64,000 nt of DNA from Kumtagia sp044326205. GTDB taxonomy: Bacteria; Pseudomonadota; Alphaproteobacteria; Rhizobiales; Rhizobiaceae. A program made the translations under genes and the position numbers. Below are positions 1 to 9,357 of this stretch, piece by piece (position 1 is the first letter of the stretch; the number at the start of each line of letters is the position of its first letter). The notes below the pieces were generated by a model. That model saw nothing but the letters and a program-made list of their open reading frames with translations, was not told where the DNA came from and did not search any database. The DNA is taken from assembly GCF_044326205.1 (NCBI RefSeq), contig NZ_JBIRCY010000033.1, positions 20,802-84,801 of the forward strand, given 5' to 3'.

Positions 1-1389
1 TCGTTGTTCATCTGGACCGGTTTCGACAACAGTAATCCAGGCTTCCAGTTCGTCGAGAAGGTGGACTGGCTGGGCGGCGGCATTTCCTACCACATGGGCG
101 TCGACGGCATCTCGATGCTGTTCGTCATCCTGACGACCTTCCTGCTGCCGCTCTGCATCCTCGCCTCCTGGCACGTGGAGAAGCGTGTCAAGGAATACAT
201 GATAGCCTTCCTGCTGCTCGAGACGCTGATGATCGGCGTGTTCTGCGCGCTCGACCTCGTGCTGTTCTACGTGTTCTTCGAGGCCGGCCTGATTCCCATG
301 TTCCTCATCATCGGCGTGTGGGGCGGCAAAAGGCGGGTCTATGCCAGCTTCAAGTTCTTCCTCTACACGCTGCTCGGCTCGGTGCTGATGCTGCTTGCCG
401 TCATGGCGATGTACTGGCAGGCCGGCACCACCGACATCCCGACGCTGCTGGCCCACGACTTCCCCGCCAATATGCAGACATGGCTGTGGCTGGCCTTCTT
501 CGCCTCCTTCGCGGTCAAGATGCCGATGTGGCCGGTGCACACCTGGCTGCCGGATGCCCACGTCGAGGCGCCGACGGCGGGGTCGGTCATCCTGGCGGCG
601 ATCCTGCTGAAGATGGGCGGCTACGGTTTCCTGCGCTTCTCGCTGCCGATGTTCCCGCTTGCCTCCGCTGATTTCGCGCCGTTCATCTTCACGCTTTCGG
701 TGGTGGCGATCATCTACACTTCGCTGGTTGCGCTGATGCAGGAGGACATGAAGAAGCTGATCGCCTATTCCTCGGTCGCCCACATGGGCTACGTGACCAT
801 GGGCATCTTCGCGATGAACCAGGAAGGCATTCAGGGCTCGCTGTTCCAGATGCTGTCGCACGGCCTGGTCTCTGGCGCGCTGTTCCTCTGCGTCGGCGTC
901 GTCTACGACCGCATGCACACCCGCGAGATCGCCGCCTATGGCGGGCTGGTCAACAACATGCCGAAATACGCCGTGGTGTTCATGATCTTCACCATGGCCA
1001 ATGTCGGCCTGCCGGGAACCTCGGGTTTCATCGGCGAATTCCTGACGCTGATGGGCGTCTTCCAGGTCAACACATGGGTGGCCTTGTTCGCCACCACCGG
1101 CGTCGTCTTGTCGGCCGCCTACGCGCTCTGGCTCTATCGCCGGGTGATCTACGGCGTGCTGTCCAAGGAAAGCCTGAAGGGCCTGCTGGATCTGTCGACA
1201 CGCGAGAAGACGGTGATCTATCCGCTGGTCGTGCTGACCATCTTCTTCGGCGTCTATCCGGCGCCGGTGTTCGACGCGACGGCTGCCTCGGTGAAGGCGC
1301 TGGTCAGCCAGGTTTCCGCATCCATCGAGGCTGGCCCGCAGACCGCGGCCGCCGAGCCGGCCGCTGCGGCGGAACCGGCCGCGCACTGA
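1..1389 (+). CDS. nuoM: NADH-quinone oxidoreductase subunit M, 5' truncated
   Basis: Antiporter-like membrane subunit of the proton-pumping NADH:quinone oxidoreductase (complex I) in the inner membrane. The frame is open from the first base, so the N-terminus lies outside the window; about 460 residues remain of a family length near 500. Family-typical stretches are visible, including HTWLPDAHVEAPTAGS, KKLIAYSSVAHMGY and GTSGFIGEFL, which contain the conserved Lys and His residues of the antiporter-like fold. The chain is almost wholly hydrophobic helices and ends in an Ala/Glu/Pro-rich tail. nuoN follows after 15 bases, so this is the distal part of a nuo operon. Identity is secure. Confidence 0.97.
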   Translation, partial: SLFIWTGFDNSNPGFQFVEKVDWLGGGISYHMGVDGISMLFVILTTFLLPLCILASWHVEKRVKEYMIAFLLLETLMIGVFCALDLVLFYVFFEAGLIPMFLIIGVWGGKRRVYASFKFFLYTLLGSVLMLLAVMAMYWQAGTTDIPTLLAHDFPANMQTWLWLAFFASFAVKMPMWPVHTWLPDAHVEAPTAGSVILAAILLKMGGYGFLRFSLPMFPLASADFAPFIFTLSVVAIIYTSLVALMQEDMKKLIAYSSVAHMGYVTMGIFAMNQEGIQGSLFQMLSHGLVSGALFLCVGVVYDRMHTREIAAYGGLVNNMPKYAVVFMIFTMANVGLPGTSGFIGEFLTLMGVFQVNTWVALFATTGVVLSAAYALWLYRRVIYGVLSKESLKGLLDLSTREKTVIYPLVVLTIFFGVYPAPVFDATAASVKALVSQVSASIEAGPQTAAAEPAAAAEPAAH

Positions 1390-1404
1390 CAGGATTTTGG
1401 GCAG

Positions 1405-2841
1405 ATGACGCCAGACCTATCCGCTAGCCTCTCGCTCGCCGCGCCGGAGCTCATCATCGCAATCGGCGCGATGGCGCTGCTGATGGTTGGCGTCTATTCC
1501 GGCGAGAAGGCGAACACCACAGTGACCGGTCTGGCGGTAGCGATCCTGATCGCCGCCGGCGCCTGGATACTGCTGTTCACCGGCAACGGCTCGGCTTTCG
1601 GCGGAGCCTTCGTCAGCGATGCCTTCGGGCGCTTCATGAAGGTGCTGACGCTGATCGGCTCTATCGTCACGCTGATCATGTCGGTCGGCTTCGCCAAGGC
1701 CGAAAAATTCGACAAGTTCGAATATCCGGTGCTCATCATGCTGGCGACGCTCGGCATGCTGCTGATGGTCTCGGCCAACAGCATGATCGCGCTCTATCTC
1801 GGCCTCGAGCTGCAGTCGCTGGCGCTCTATGTGGTGGCGGCCATCAACCGCGACAGCGTGCGCTCGACCGAGGCCGGCCTGAAATATTTCGTGCTGGGCG
1901 CGCTGTCCTCCGGCATGCTGCTCTATGGCATCAGCCTGGTCTATGGCTACACCGGCAACACCGGCTTCGCCGAGATCGCCGCCGCGCTCGGCGAGGGCGA
2001 GCGCCAGCTCGGACTGGTGTTCGGCCTCGTCTTCGTGCTGGCCGGCCTTGCCTTCAAGATTTCCGCTGTGCCGTTTCACATGTGGACGCCCGACGTCTAC
2101 GAAGGCGCGCCGACGCCGGTGACCGCCTTCTTCGCCGCCGCGCCGAAAATGGCGGCGATGGCGCTGCTGGTGCGCGTCACCATGGGCGCCTTCGAGCCGA
2201 TCGCGCCGGACTGGCAGCAGATCATCGTCTTCGTTTCGATCGCCTCGATGGTGCTGGGCTCGGTCGCGGCCATCGGCCAGAGGAACATCAAGCGCCTGAT
2301 GGCCTATTCGTCGATCGGCCATATGGGCTTCGCGCTGGTCGGTCTTGCTGCCAATTCGCAGGCTGGCGCGCAGGGCGTTGCGCTCTACATGCTGATCTAT
2401 CTGATGATGACACTCGGCACCTTCGCCTTCATCCTCGCCATGCGCCGCAAGGATGGCAATGTCGAGCAGATCGGTGATCTCGCCGGCCTGTCGTCGACCA
2501 ATCCCGCTATGGCGACGATCATGACCATCCTGATGTTCTCGCTGGCCGGCATTCCGCCGCTCGCGGGTTTTTGGGCCAAATGGTACGTCTTCCTCGCCGC
2601 CATCAACGCACAGCTCTATACGCTGGCTGTCATCGGAGTGCTGGCCTCGGTGGTGGGCGCGTATTACTACCTGCGCATAATCAAGATCATGTGGTTCGAT
2701 GAGCCGGTTGGCGGCTTCCTGCCGATGGCCGGAGAACTCCGGCTGGTGCTCGGTGTCTCCGGCGCCTTCGTGCTGTTCTATGTACTGATCGGCGGCCCGA
2801 TCGGAAGCATGGCGCAGGCCGCGGCAAAATCGTTCTTCTGA
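1405..2841 (+). CDS. nuoN: NADH-quinone oxidoreductase subunit N
   Basis: Second antiporter-like membrane subunit of complex I, 478 residues, the normal family length. Recognisable segments are the KYFVLGALSSGMLLYG region, FKISAVPFHMWTPDVYEGAPTPV and RNIKRLMAYSSIGHMGF, which parallel those in the upstream NuoM. The protein is built of about 14 predicted hydrophobic helices. It is the last nuo gene here: birA begins three bases after its stop codon, so the biotin ligase is probably co-transcribed and translationally coupled, an arrangement common in alphaproteobacteria. Confidence 0.97.
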   Translation: MTPDLSASLSLAAPELIIAIGAMALLMVGVYSGEKANTTVTGLAVAILIAAGAWILLFTGNGSAFGGAFVSDAFGRFMKVLTLIGSIVTLIMSVGFAKAEKFDKFEYPVLIMLATLGMLLMVSANSMIALYLGLELQSLALYVVAAINRDSVRSTEAGLKYFVLGALSSGMLLYGISLVYGYTGNTGFAEIAAALGEGERQLGLVFGLVFVLAGLAFKISAVPFHMWTPDVYEGAPTPVTAFFAAAPKMAAMALLVRVTMGAFEPIAPDWQQIIVFVSIASMVLGSVAAIGQRNIKRLMAYSSIGHMGFALVGLAANSQAGAQGVALYMLIYLMMTLGTFAFILAMRRKDGNVEQIGDLAGLSSTNPAMATIMTILMFSLAGIPPLAGFWAKWYVFLAAINAQLYTLAVIGVLASVVGAYYYLRIIKIMWFDEPVGGFLPMAGELRLVLGVSGAFVLFYVLIGGPIGSMAQAAAKSFF

Positions 2842-2844
2842 GGG

Positions 2845-3672
2845 ATGCGGTTCCAGCTTCCTCCGACCGCGATTGCCGAAGGCTACCGGCTGGATGCGCA
2901 TGACACCGTAGGCTCCACCAACGCTCTGGCGATCGAGCACGCCCGCGCCGGCGATCCGGGCAAACTCTGGGTGGTCGCCAGCCGGCAGGAAAGCGGACGT
3001 GGCCGCCGCGGCCGCGCCTGGGCGACGCCGGAAGGCAATCTCGCCGCTACGCTTCTTCTCACCTCCGGCCGCGATCTGCAGCGCGCCGCCACGTTGGGTT
3101 TCGTCGCCGGGCTGGCGCTGTCCGATGCGCTCGACGCGGTCGCGCCGGGCGTCAGTTTCGCGGTGGCACCGGATGGCGGCAGTGGCTCACGCGGAGCCCG
3201 CTTCGAGCTGAAATGGCCGAACGACGTGCTTGCCGGAGGCGCCAAGATGGCCGGCATCCTGCTGGAATCGACGATGATCTCGGATGATCGGGCGGCAGTG
3301 GCGGTCGGCATCGGCGTCAACGTTGCCGCCTATCCGGAGAACGTGCCTTATCCCGCCACGTCGCTGCGGGCGCTTGGTGCTAGATGCGATGCGGCGACGC
3401 TGTTCCTGGCGCTCGCCGACGCCTGGAGCGAGACCATGCGGCAATGGGACGAGGGCAGGGGGCTTGGGACTATCCGCAAGCGCTGGCTGGCGCGCGCCGC
3501 CGGGCTCGGCGGCGAGGTCGCGGTGCGGGCCAACGGCAGGATCGTGCGCGGCGTCTTTGAGACGATCGACGAGGAATGCCGCTTCGTCATCCGCGAGGAT
3601 GGCGGCGGCAGGATCGCCATCGCGGCCGGCGATGTGCATTTCGGCGCGGTGGCGTCGGCGAGCGCGGCGTGA
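2845..3672 (+). CDS. birA: biotin--[acetyl-CoA-carboxylase] ligase
   Basis: Attaches biotin to the biotin carboxyl carrier domain of acetyl-CoA carboxylase and other carboxylases by way of biotinyl-AMP. At 275 residues it is a class I, ligase-only protein: it begins directly in the catalytic domain and has no N-terminal winged helix, so it is not expected to act as a repressor like E. coli BirA. The biotin/ATP loop ESGRGRRGR (about residues 50-60) and the KWPNDV motif (about residues 124-129) are present, and the C-terminus has the small SH3-like domain. It starts three bases after nuoN. Confidence 0.95.
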   Translation: MRFQLPPTAIAEGYRLDAHDTVGSTNALAIEHARAGDPGKLWVVASRQESGRGRRGRAWATPEGNLAATLLLTSGRDLQRAATLGFVAGLALSDALDAVAPGVSFAVAPDGGSGSRGARFELKWPNDVLAGGAKMAGILLESTMISDDRAAVAVGIGVNVAAYPENVPYPATSLRALGARCDAATLFLALADAWSETMRQWDEGRGLGTIRKRWLARAAGLGGEVAVRANGRIVRGVFETIDEECRFVIREDGGGRIAIAAGDVHFGAVASASAA

Positions 3673-3681
3673 GTTTGCGCG

Positions 3682-3760
3682 GGGGACAGTTTACTTTTTT
3701 CCGCCCGCGCGCGCATTGAAGCGCTTCGGCCTTTCTGCGGAAAGAAAGTAAACTGTCCCC
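3682..3760. repeat. 79-bp hairpin element with GGGGACAGTTTACTTT arms
   Basis: The 16-base arm GGGGACAGTTTACTTT (3682-3697) recurs as its exact reverse complement at 3745-3760. With a one-base bulge the pairing extends inward through TTCCGC, leaving a loop of about 33 bases. It fills most of the birA-rnj gap. The form is that of a REP/MITE-like intergenic palindrome. It has no T-tract, so it is not a classical terminator, although it could stabilise the birA mRNA end or be processed. Confidence 0.75.
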
Positions 3761-3784
3761 GGCAGTACCCGGCAAGAGGTAGAC

Positions 3785-5455
3785 ATGGCAAAATATTCAG
3801 GTCCCGAACTCGTCTTCGCCCCGCTCGGCGGCGTCGGCGAGATCGGCATGAACTTCGCCCTCTATGGCTTCGGCCCGGCCAACGCGCGCGAATGGCTCGT
3901 GGTCGATGTCGGTGTGACCTTTCCCGACGCGACGCTGCCTGGCGTCGATCTCGTGCTGCCGGATATCCGCTATATCGAGGAGCGGGTGGAAAGCCTGCGC
4001 GGCATTGTCATCACCCACGCGCATGAAGACCACTATGGCGCGCTGCTCGACCTGTGGCCGAAGCTCAAGGTGCCGGTATGGATGACGCCGTTCACCGCCG
4101 GCCTACTGGAGGCAAAACGCCAGTCGGATGGCGGCGGTCCGAAAGTCCCCGTCAACATTTTTCGCGCCGGCGAGAAGTTCACGGTGGGGCCGTTCGGCAT
4201 CGAGGCGGTCGCCGTCACCCATTCCATTCCCGAGCCAGTGTCGCTCGCCATCACCACACCGCTCGGCACGGTCGTCCATACCGCCGACTGGAAGATCGAC
4301 CCGGCGCCGGAGATCGGCCCGCTGACCAACGAGGCGCGGTTCCGCGAACTTGGCGCGGCCGGCGTGCTGGCGTTGATCTGCGATTCCACCAATGCCTTGC
4401 GCGAAGGCGATTCGCCGTCGGAGCAGGCTGTCGGCAAGGGGCTGCGCGGCGTCATCGAGGCCGCACCCGGCCGCGTCGCTGTCACCACCTTCTCGTCGAA
4501 TGTCGGCCGCATCCGCTCGATCGCGGAAGCCGCGCGCGATTGTGGCCGGCAATGCCTGCTGCTCGGCCGCTCGCTGAAGCGGGTGGTCAACGTCGCCGGC
4601 GAGCTCGGCTACATGGACGGCCTGCCGGAGTTCATCGACGAGGAGGACTACGGCTTCATCCCGCGCGAGAACCTGGTGATCATCTGCACCGGCAGCCAGG
4701 GCGAGGCACGTGCGGCGCTGGCGAAACTCGCCCGCGACGAGATGAAAACGGTGGCGCTTTCGCCGGGCGATATCGTCGTATTCTCCTCGCGCACCATCCC
4801 GGGCAACGAAAAGGCGATCCTCGAGATCAAGAACCAGCTTATCGACCAGGGCATAAAAATCGTCGAGGACAGCGATGCTCTGGTGCATGTTTCCGGCCAT
4901 CCGCGCCGTGCCGAACTGCGCCGCATGTATGAATGGACGAAGCCGAAGATCGGCATCCCGGTCCATGGCGAAGCCGCGCATCTGGTCGCGCAAGGGTCGC
5001 TGATGGCCGCGTCCGGCATTCCCGAGGTCGCGCAGGTGCGTGACGGCGACATGATCCGGTTGGCTCCGGGTGCCGCCGAAATCATCGACAAGGTGCCGTT
5101 CGGCAAATTCTACAAGGACGGCCGGCTGATCGGCGACGACGAAGTGATGGGTATCCGCGAGCGGCGAAAACTGTCCTTTGCCGGCCATGTGGCGGTCAAT
5201 GTCGTGCTGGACGACAAATACGAACTTTCCGGCGATCCGGACCTCGTGGCGATTGGCGTCGCCAAGGTCGACGGCACGGGCGAGGAGCTTGAAGAACTCA
5301 TGCTCGATGCGGCAATCGGCGCGGTGGACTCCATCCCCCGCGCGCGCCGAAAAGACCTCGACCTCGTGCAGGAAGCGGTGCGCCGAGCCGTCCGCGCCGC
5401 CGCCAACGAAACCTGGGGCAAGAAGCCGCTGGTGACGGTGTTTGTGACGAAGTGA
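3785..5455 (+). CDS. rnj: ribonuclease J
   Basis: Metallo-beta-lactamase/beta-CASP nuclease with 5'-3' exo- and endonuclease activity, used in rRNA maturation and mRNA decay in organisms such as rhizobia. It is 556 residues long, the usual size. The zinc ligand motif is seen as THAHEDHYG (HxHxDH) near residue 77, with the later His and Asp ligands in HTADWK and HVSGHP. The C-terminal third carries the RNase J-specific dimerisation domain. An AGAGG box sits six bases before the ATG at 3785. It is separated from birA by the palindromic element at 3682-3760, which would be transcribed as part of its leader if read through from nuo. Confidence 0.94.
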   Translation: MAKYSGPELVFAPLGGVGEIGMNFALYGFGPANAREWLVVDVGVTFPDATLPGVDLVLPDIRYIEERVESLRGIVITHAHEDHYGALLDLWPKLKVPVWMTPFTAGLLEAKRQSDGGGPKVPVNIFRAGEKFTVGPFGIEAVAVTHSIPEPVSLAITTPLGTVVHTADWKIDPAPEIGPLTNEARFRELGAAGVLALICDSTNALREGDSPSEQAVGKGLRGVIEAAPGRVAVTTFSSNVGRIRSIAEAARDCGRQCLLLGRSLKRVVNVAGELGYMDGLPEFIDEEDYGFIPRENLVIICTGSQGEARAALAKLARDEMKTVALSPGDIVVFSSRTIPGNEKAILEIKNQLIDQGIKIVEDSDALVHVSGHPRRAELRRMYEWTKPKIGIPVHGEAAHLVAQGSLMAASGIPEVAQVRDGDMIRLAPGAAEIIDKVPFGKFYKDGRLIGDDEVMGIRERRKLSFAGHVAVNVVLDDKYELSGDPDLVAIGVAKVDGTGEELEELMLDAAIGAVDSIPRARRKDLDLVQEAVRRAVRAAANETWGKKPLVTVFVTK

Positions 5456-5572
5456 GGCAGTCGGCAATGGGCAGTAGGCAGTAGGAGCAACGAGTATTGT
5501 CAAAGTAGGATTGTGTCAGCCGCCACCCCTTTTCGTTTTCCCTACTGCCGACTGCCTATTCCCGACTGCCCG
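5456..5572. repeat. imperfect inverted repeat between rnj and mce
   Basis: About 30 bases at 5456-5486, made of short iterations of GGCAGTCGG/GCAGTAGG units, pair with the reverse complement at 5540-5571 with only about three mismatches. The arms are separated by roughly 53 bases. Because the units themselves are iterated, the element looks like a mobile or slippage-derived intergenic repeat. No coding sequence occurs here, and it may form a long stem in the rnj 3' end. Confidence 0.65.
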
Positions 5573-5609
5573 CCTGACGGTTATCCACGCCTTTCCAAGG
5601 AAACCCCCA

Positions 5610-6014
<405 letters not shown>

Positions 6015-6039
6015 GGGTGAACTGTAGAAAGTCGGCTAA

Positions 6040-6309
6040 ATGACCTATATTTCCGCCGCCGCGGTCTTTCTCATCATCTGGTGGACGGTGCTGTTCGCCG
6101 TCCTGCCGTTCGGCCTGAAGACCCAGGACGACGACGGCGAAACCGTGCTCGGCACCCATTCCAGCGCGCCGCGCGGACCGCACATGCTGCGCGCCGTGAT
6201 CCGGACGACCATCGTTTCGCTAGTCATCTTCGGATTTCTGGTGTTGCTGACGCGATACTTCGGGCTCAGCTTCGACGATATTCCGCGCGTCGTGCCCGAC
6301 TTCAAGTAA
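6040..6309 (+). CDS. DUF1467 family membrane protein
   Basis: Small inner-membrane protein of 89 residues with two hydrophobic helices (about residues 5-25 and 58-80) joined by a short polar loop containing a TQDDDGETVLGTHSSAPRGP-type segment. This matches the DUF1467 family, which in alphaproteobacteria characteristically sits between mce and proS. Its biochemical role is unknown. It starts 25 bases after mce and is probably in the same transcript; a hairpin follows at 6353. Confidence 0.85.
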   Translation: MTYISAAAVFLIIWWTVLFAVLPFGLKTQDDDGETVLGTHSSAPRGPHMLRAVIRTTIVSLVIFGFLVLLTRYFGLSFDDIPRVVPDFK

Positions 6310-6739
6310 TACTGCTTACGTTACGGCAGCTCAAAAATCTGCACAAAAAAAATGCAAGGCACGAGGCCTTGCAATTTTAACGCGTCCGATCTGCTTTCCG
6401 GTAACCGGCGGCAGCAATTTCTCGCGCCTAGATCGCATCCTCCCAAGACTTGACCGCGTAACAAGGCGATTTGTTTATCGCCCTCTTATTATGAGGCCGC
6501 ACCTTAGACCAAGGCCGGACAAAATGTCACGGAAAATTTTGTCGGGAAACAGCGTTTGATGTGCTGCACTGCACAACGGAACGGCAGGCCGTGCCTCAAA
6601 AAATGACAACCGCGTGACGGCCTTTCGCGCCTCCGGCCTGCGGGTTTTCATCCCGTCATGAAATCGCTATGAAGCGCGTGCAGGACGCTGCCTCCTGCCG
6701 CCGATTCCGGCGCCATTTCCTGCATCCACGGACCCTTTC
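6310..6739. other. intergenic region upstream of proS
   Basis: 430 bases without a credible gene. It contains the hairpin at 6353-6378, an A-rich stretch before it, and a TTGACC box at 6450-6455 followed after 17 bases by GTTTAT, a weak candidate promoter for proS. A G+C-poor patch around 6465-6545 is consistent with a promoter region. I see nothing else in it. Confidence 0.5.
6353..6378 (+). terminator. probable terminator after DUF1467
   Basis: TGCAAGG (6353-6359) pairs with CCTTGCA (6367-6373) around a 7-base loop and is followed by ATTTTAA. The preceding run of A residues means it could also act in the other direction. The stem is short, so termination may be partial. Confidence 0.5.
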
Positions 6740-8071
6740 ATGCGGCTTTCGCGCTACTTCCTGCCGATCCTCAAAGAAACGCCCCGCGAGGCCGAGATCG
6801 TGTCGCACCGGCTGATGCTGCGCGCCGGCATGATCCGCCAGCAAGGGCAGGGGTCGTTCACCATGCTGCCGCTGGGAAAGCGCGTGCTCGACAAGGTCTG
6901 CAAGATCATCCGCGAGGAGCAAGACCGCGCCGGCGCGCTGGAAATCCTGATGCCGACCATCCAATCGGCCGAACTCTGGCGCGAGAGCGGCCGCTACGAC
7001 GACTACGGCAAGGAGATGCTGCGCATCAAGGACCGCCAGGAGCGCGACCTGCTCTACGGTCCGACCAATGAGGAGGTGGTGACGGAAATCTTCCGCGCCT
7101 ACGTCAAATCCTACCGCGACCTGCCACTCAACCTCTACCACATCCAGTGGAAGTTCCGCGACGAGGTGCGGCCGCGCTTCGGCGTCATGCGCGGGCGCGA
7201 ATTCCTGATGAAGGACGCCTATTCCTTCGACCTCGACTTCGAGGGCGCCAGGGCCTCCTACAACCGCATGTTCGTCTCCTATCTCAGGACCTTCACCCGC
7301 ATGGGCCTGAAGGCGATCCCGATGCGCGCCGACACCGGCCCGATCGGCGGCGACCTCAGCCACGAATTCATCATCTTGGCCGACACCGGCGAGAGCCAGG
7401 TGTTCTGCCACAAGGATTTTCTGAACCTTCCCGTCCCGGGAGAAGACGTCGACTACGACAGCGATGCCGGGATCGGCGGCATCGTCCAGCAATGGACGAC
7501 GCCCTACGCCGCCACCGACGAGATGCATGACGAGGCAGCCTGGGACAAGATCCCCGAAGCCGACCGGCTTTCGGCGCGCGGCATCGAGGTAGGCCATATC
7601 TTCCATTTCGGCGAAAAATATTCGAAGCCAATGAACGCCAAGGTGCAGGGTCCCGACGGCAAGGAACATTTCGTATCCGGCGGCTCCTATGGTATCGGCC
7701 CGACGCGCCTGATCGCGGCAATCATCGAGGCGAGCCATGACGAGAACGGCATCATCTGGCCGGAATCGGTGGCGCCCTTCGACATCGCGCTGATCAACAT
7801 GAAGGCTGGCGACGGCGATTGCGACCGCGCCTGTGAGGGGCTCTACGCGGCGCTGACGGCCGCCGGACGCGACGTGCTCTACGATGACACCGACCAACGC
7901 GCCGGCGGAAAATTCGCCACCGCCGACCTGATCGGACTGCCCTGGCAAGTCATCGTCGGGCCGCGCGGCGTGGCCGCCGGCGAGGCCGAGATCAAGAACC
8001 GCGCCACCGGCGAACGCTTCACCGTCCCGCTGGCCGACGTGGCCGGTCGCCTCGCGGGCGCTTCCGCATGA
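6740..8071 (+). CDS. proS: proline--tRNA ligase (short alphaproteobacterial type)
   Basis: Class II aminoacyl-tRNA synthetase charging tRNA-Pro. At 443 residues it is the short form that lacks the INS editing domain found in E. coli ProRS, which is normal for alphaproteobacteria. Class II motif 2 is visible in the YHIQWKFRDEVRPRFGVMRGREF region (residues about 133-155), motif 3 lies near SYGIGPTRL, and the C-terminal anticodon-binding domain follows (YDDTDQRAGGKFATADLIG). The stop overlaps the start of the next gene (ATGA), implying coupled translation with the Lol exporter genes. Confidence 0.97.
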   Translation: MRLSRYFLPILKETPREAEIVSHRLMLRAGMIRQQGQGSFTMLPLGKRVLDKVCKIIREEQDRAGALEILMPTIQSAELWRESGRYDDYGKEMLRIKDRQERDLLYGPTNEEVVTEIFRAYVKSYRDLPLNLYHIQWKFRDEVRPRFGVMRGREFLMKDAYSFDLDFEGARASYNRMFVSYLRTFTRMGLKAIPMRADTGPIGGDLSHEFIILADTGESQVFCHKDFLNLPVPGEDVDYDSDAGIGGIVQQWTTPYAATDEMHDEAAWDKIPEADRLSARGIEVGHIFHFGEKYSKPMNAKVQGPDGKEHFVSGGSYGIGPTRLIAAIIEASHDENGIIWPESVAPFDIALINMKAGDGDCDRACEGLYAALTAAGRDVLYDDTDQRAGGKFATADLIGLPWQVIVGPRGVAAGEAEIKNRATGERFTVPLADVAGRLAGASA

Positions 8072-9357
8072 CGGCGAAGGCGGCGGCCGCCGGACCGGCC
8101 GGAGCAGGGCCGTTCTCGATGTTCGAGCGCATGGTGGCCTGGCGCTATCTCCGGCCTCAGCGCAAGGAAGCGGTCGTCTCGGTCATCGCGCTGATCTCGT
8201 TCTTCGGCATCATGCTGGGCGTCGCCGCGCTCATCATCGTCATGGCCGTCATGAACGGTTTTCGCGCCGAGCTGCTGACCAGGATCCTCGGTATCAACGG
8301 CCACCTCATCCTGTCGCCGGTCGACCTGCCGCTCGACGACTATGATGCCATCGCCAAGCGCATCAACGGCGTCGGCGGCGTGAAATATGCCATTCCGATG
8401 ATCGACGGGCAGGTGCTTTCGACCGGCACGGCCGGGCCTGGCACCGGTGCGCTGGTGCGCGGCATCCGCGGCGAGGATCTCGGCAAGATATCGCTGGTTG
8501 CCACAAACATCCGCCAGGGCTCGCTTGTCGGCTTCGACACAGGCGAGGGGGTGGCGATCGGCGCCCGCATGGCCGAGAATCTCGGCCTCGTGCTCGGCGA
8601 CACGATCACGCTGGTCTCGCCGGAGGGCGACGCCACGCCGTTCGGGACGACGCCGCGTGTAAAGACCTATCCGGTGACTGCGATCTTCGAGGTCGGCATG
8701 TCCGAATACGATTCCTCGATCGTGTTCATGCCGCTCAGCGAAGCGCAGCTCTATTTCAACATGGATAACCAGGCGCAGACGATCGAAATTTTTGTCGACA
8801 ATCCCGACACTGTCGACGCGCTGAAACCGGCGGTCGAGGAGGCGGCGCAGCGGCCGGTCTATCTGGCCGACTGGCGGCAGCGCAACCAGACCTTCTTCTC
8901 GGCGCTGCAAGTCGAGCGCAACGTCATGTTCATGATTTTAACGCTGATCGTGCTGGTCGCGGCGCTCAACATCATCTCCGGCCTGATCATGCTGGTGAAG
9001 GACAAGGGCCATGACATCGCCATCCTGCGCACCATGGGGGCGACGCAGGGCGCGATCCTGCGCATCTTCCTGATGACGGGAGCGGCGATCGGCGTCGCCG
9101 GTACGCTGGCCGGCGTCGGGCTGGGCGTGGTCGTCTGCCTCAACGTCGAGACGATCAGGCAGTTCTTCTCCTGGCTGTCGGGAACCGTGCTGTTCAATCC
9201 GGAGCTCTATTTCCTCAGCCAGTTGCCGGCGCGCATGGATTTCGGCGAGACCGCCTCGGTGGTCGCCATGGCCCTGGTGCTGTCCTTCCTCGCCACCATC
9301 TTTCCGGCATGGCGCGCCGCGCGGCTCGATCCGGTCGAAGCGCTGCGGTACGAATAA
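8068..9357 (+). CDS. lolC/lolE: lipoprotein-releasing ABC transporter permease (LolC/LolE family)
   Basis: Inner-membrane permease of the LolCDE complex, which extracts outer-membrane lipoproteins from the inner membrane and hands them to LolA. It has 429 residues: a first transmembrane helix (about 38-65), a large periplasmic MacB-like domain, and three C-terminal helices (about 290-420) ending in FPAWRAARLDPVEALRYE, the typical FtsX/LolE end. Alphaproteobacteria usually have a single LolC/E-type gene forming a homodimer, and only one occurs here. The ATG overlaps the proS stop, and the lolD start overlaps its own stop (TAATG). Confidence 0.95.
   Translation: MTAKAAAAGPAGAGPFSMFERMVAWRYLRPQRKEAVVSVIALISFFGIMLGVAALIIVMAVMNGFRAELLTRILGINGHLILSPVDLPLDDYDAIAKRINGVGGVKYAIPMIDGQVLSTGTAGPGTGALVRGIRGEDLGKISLVATNIRQGSLVGFDTGEGVAIGARMAENLGLVLGDTITLVSPEGDATPFGTTPRVKTYPVTAIFEVGMSEYDSSIVFMPLSEAQLYFNMDNQAQTIEIFVDNPDTVDALKPAVEEAAQRPVYLADWRQRNQTFFSALQVERNVMFMILTLIVLVAALNIISGLIMLVKDKGHDIAILRTMGATQGAILRIFLMTGAAIGVAGTLAGVGLGVVVCLNVETIRQFFSWLSGTVLFNPELYFLSQLPARMDFGETASVVAMALVLSFLATIFPAWRAARLDPVEALRYE

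Noticed and set aside
1417..2940. A 507-residue open frame antisense to nuoN.
   Set aside because: It is the complement of a conserved membrane gene; its His/Asp/Arg-rich composition is typical of a shadow in high-GC DNA.
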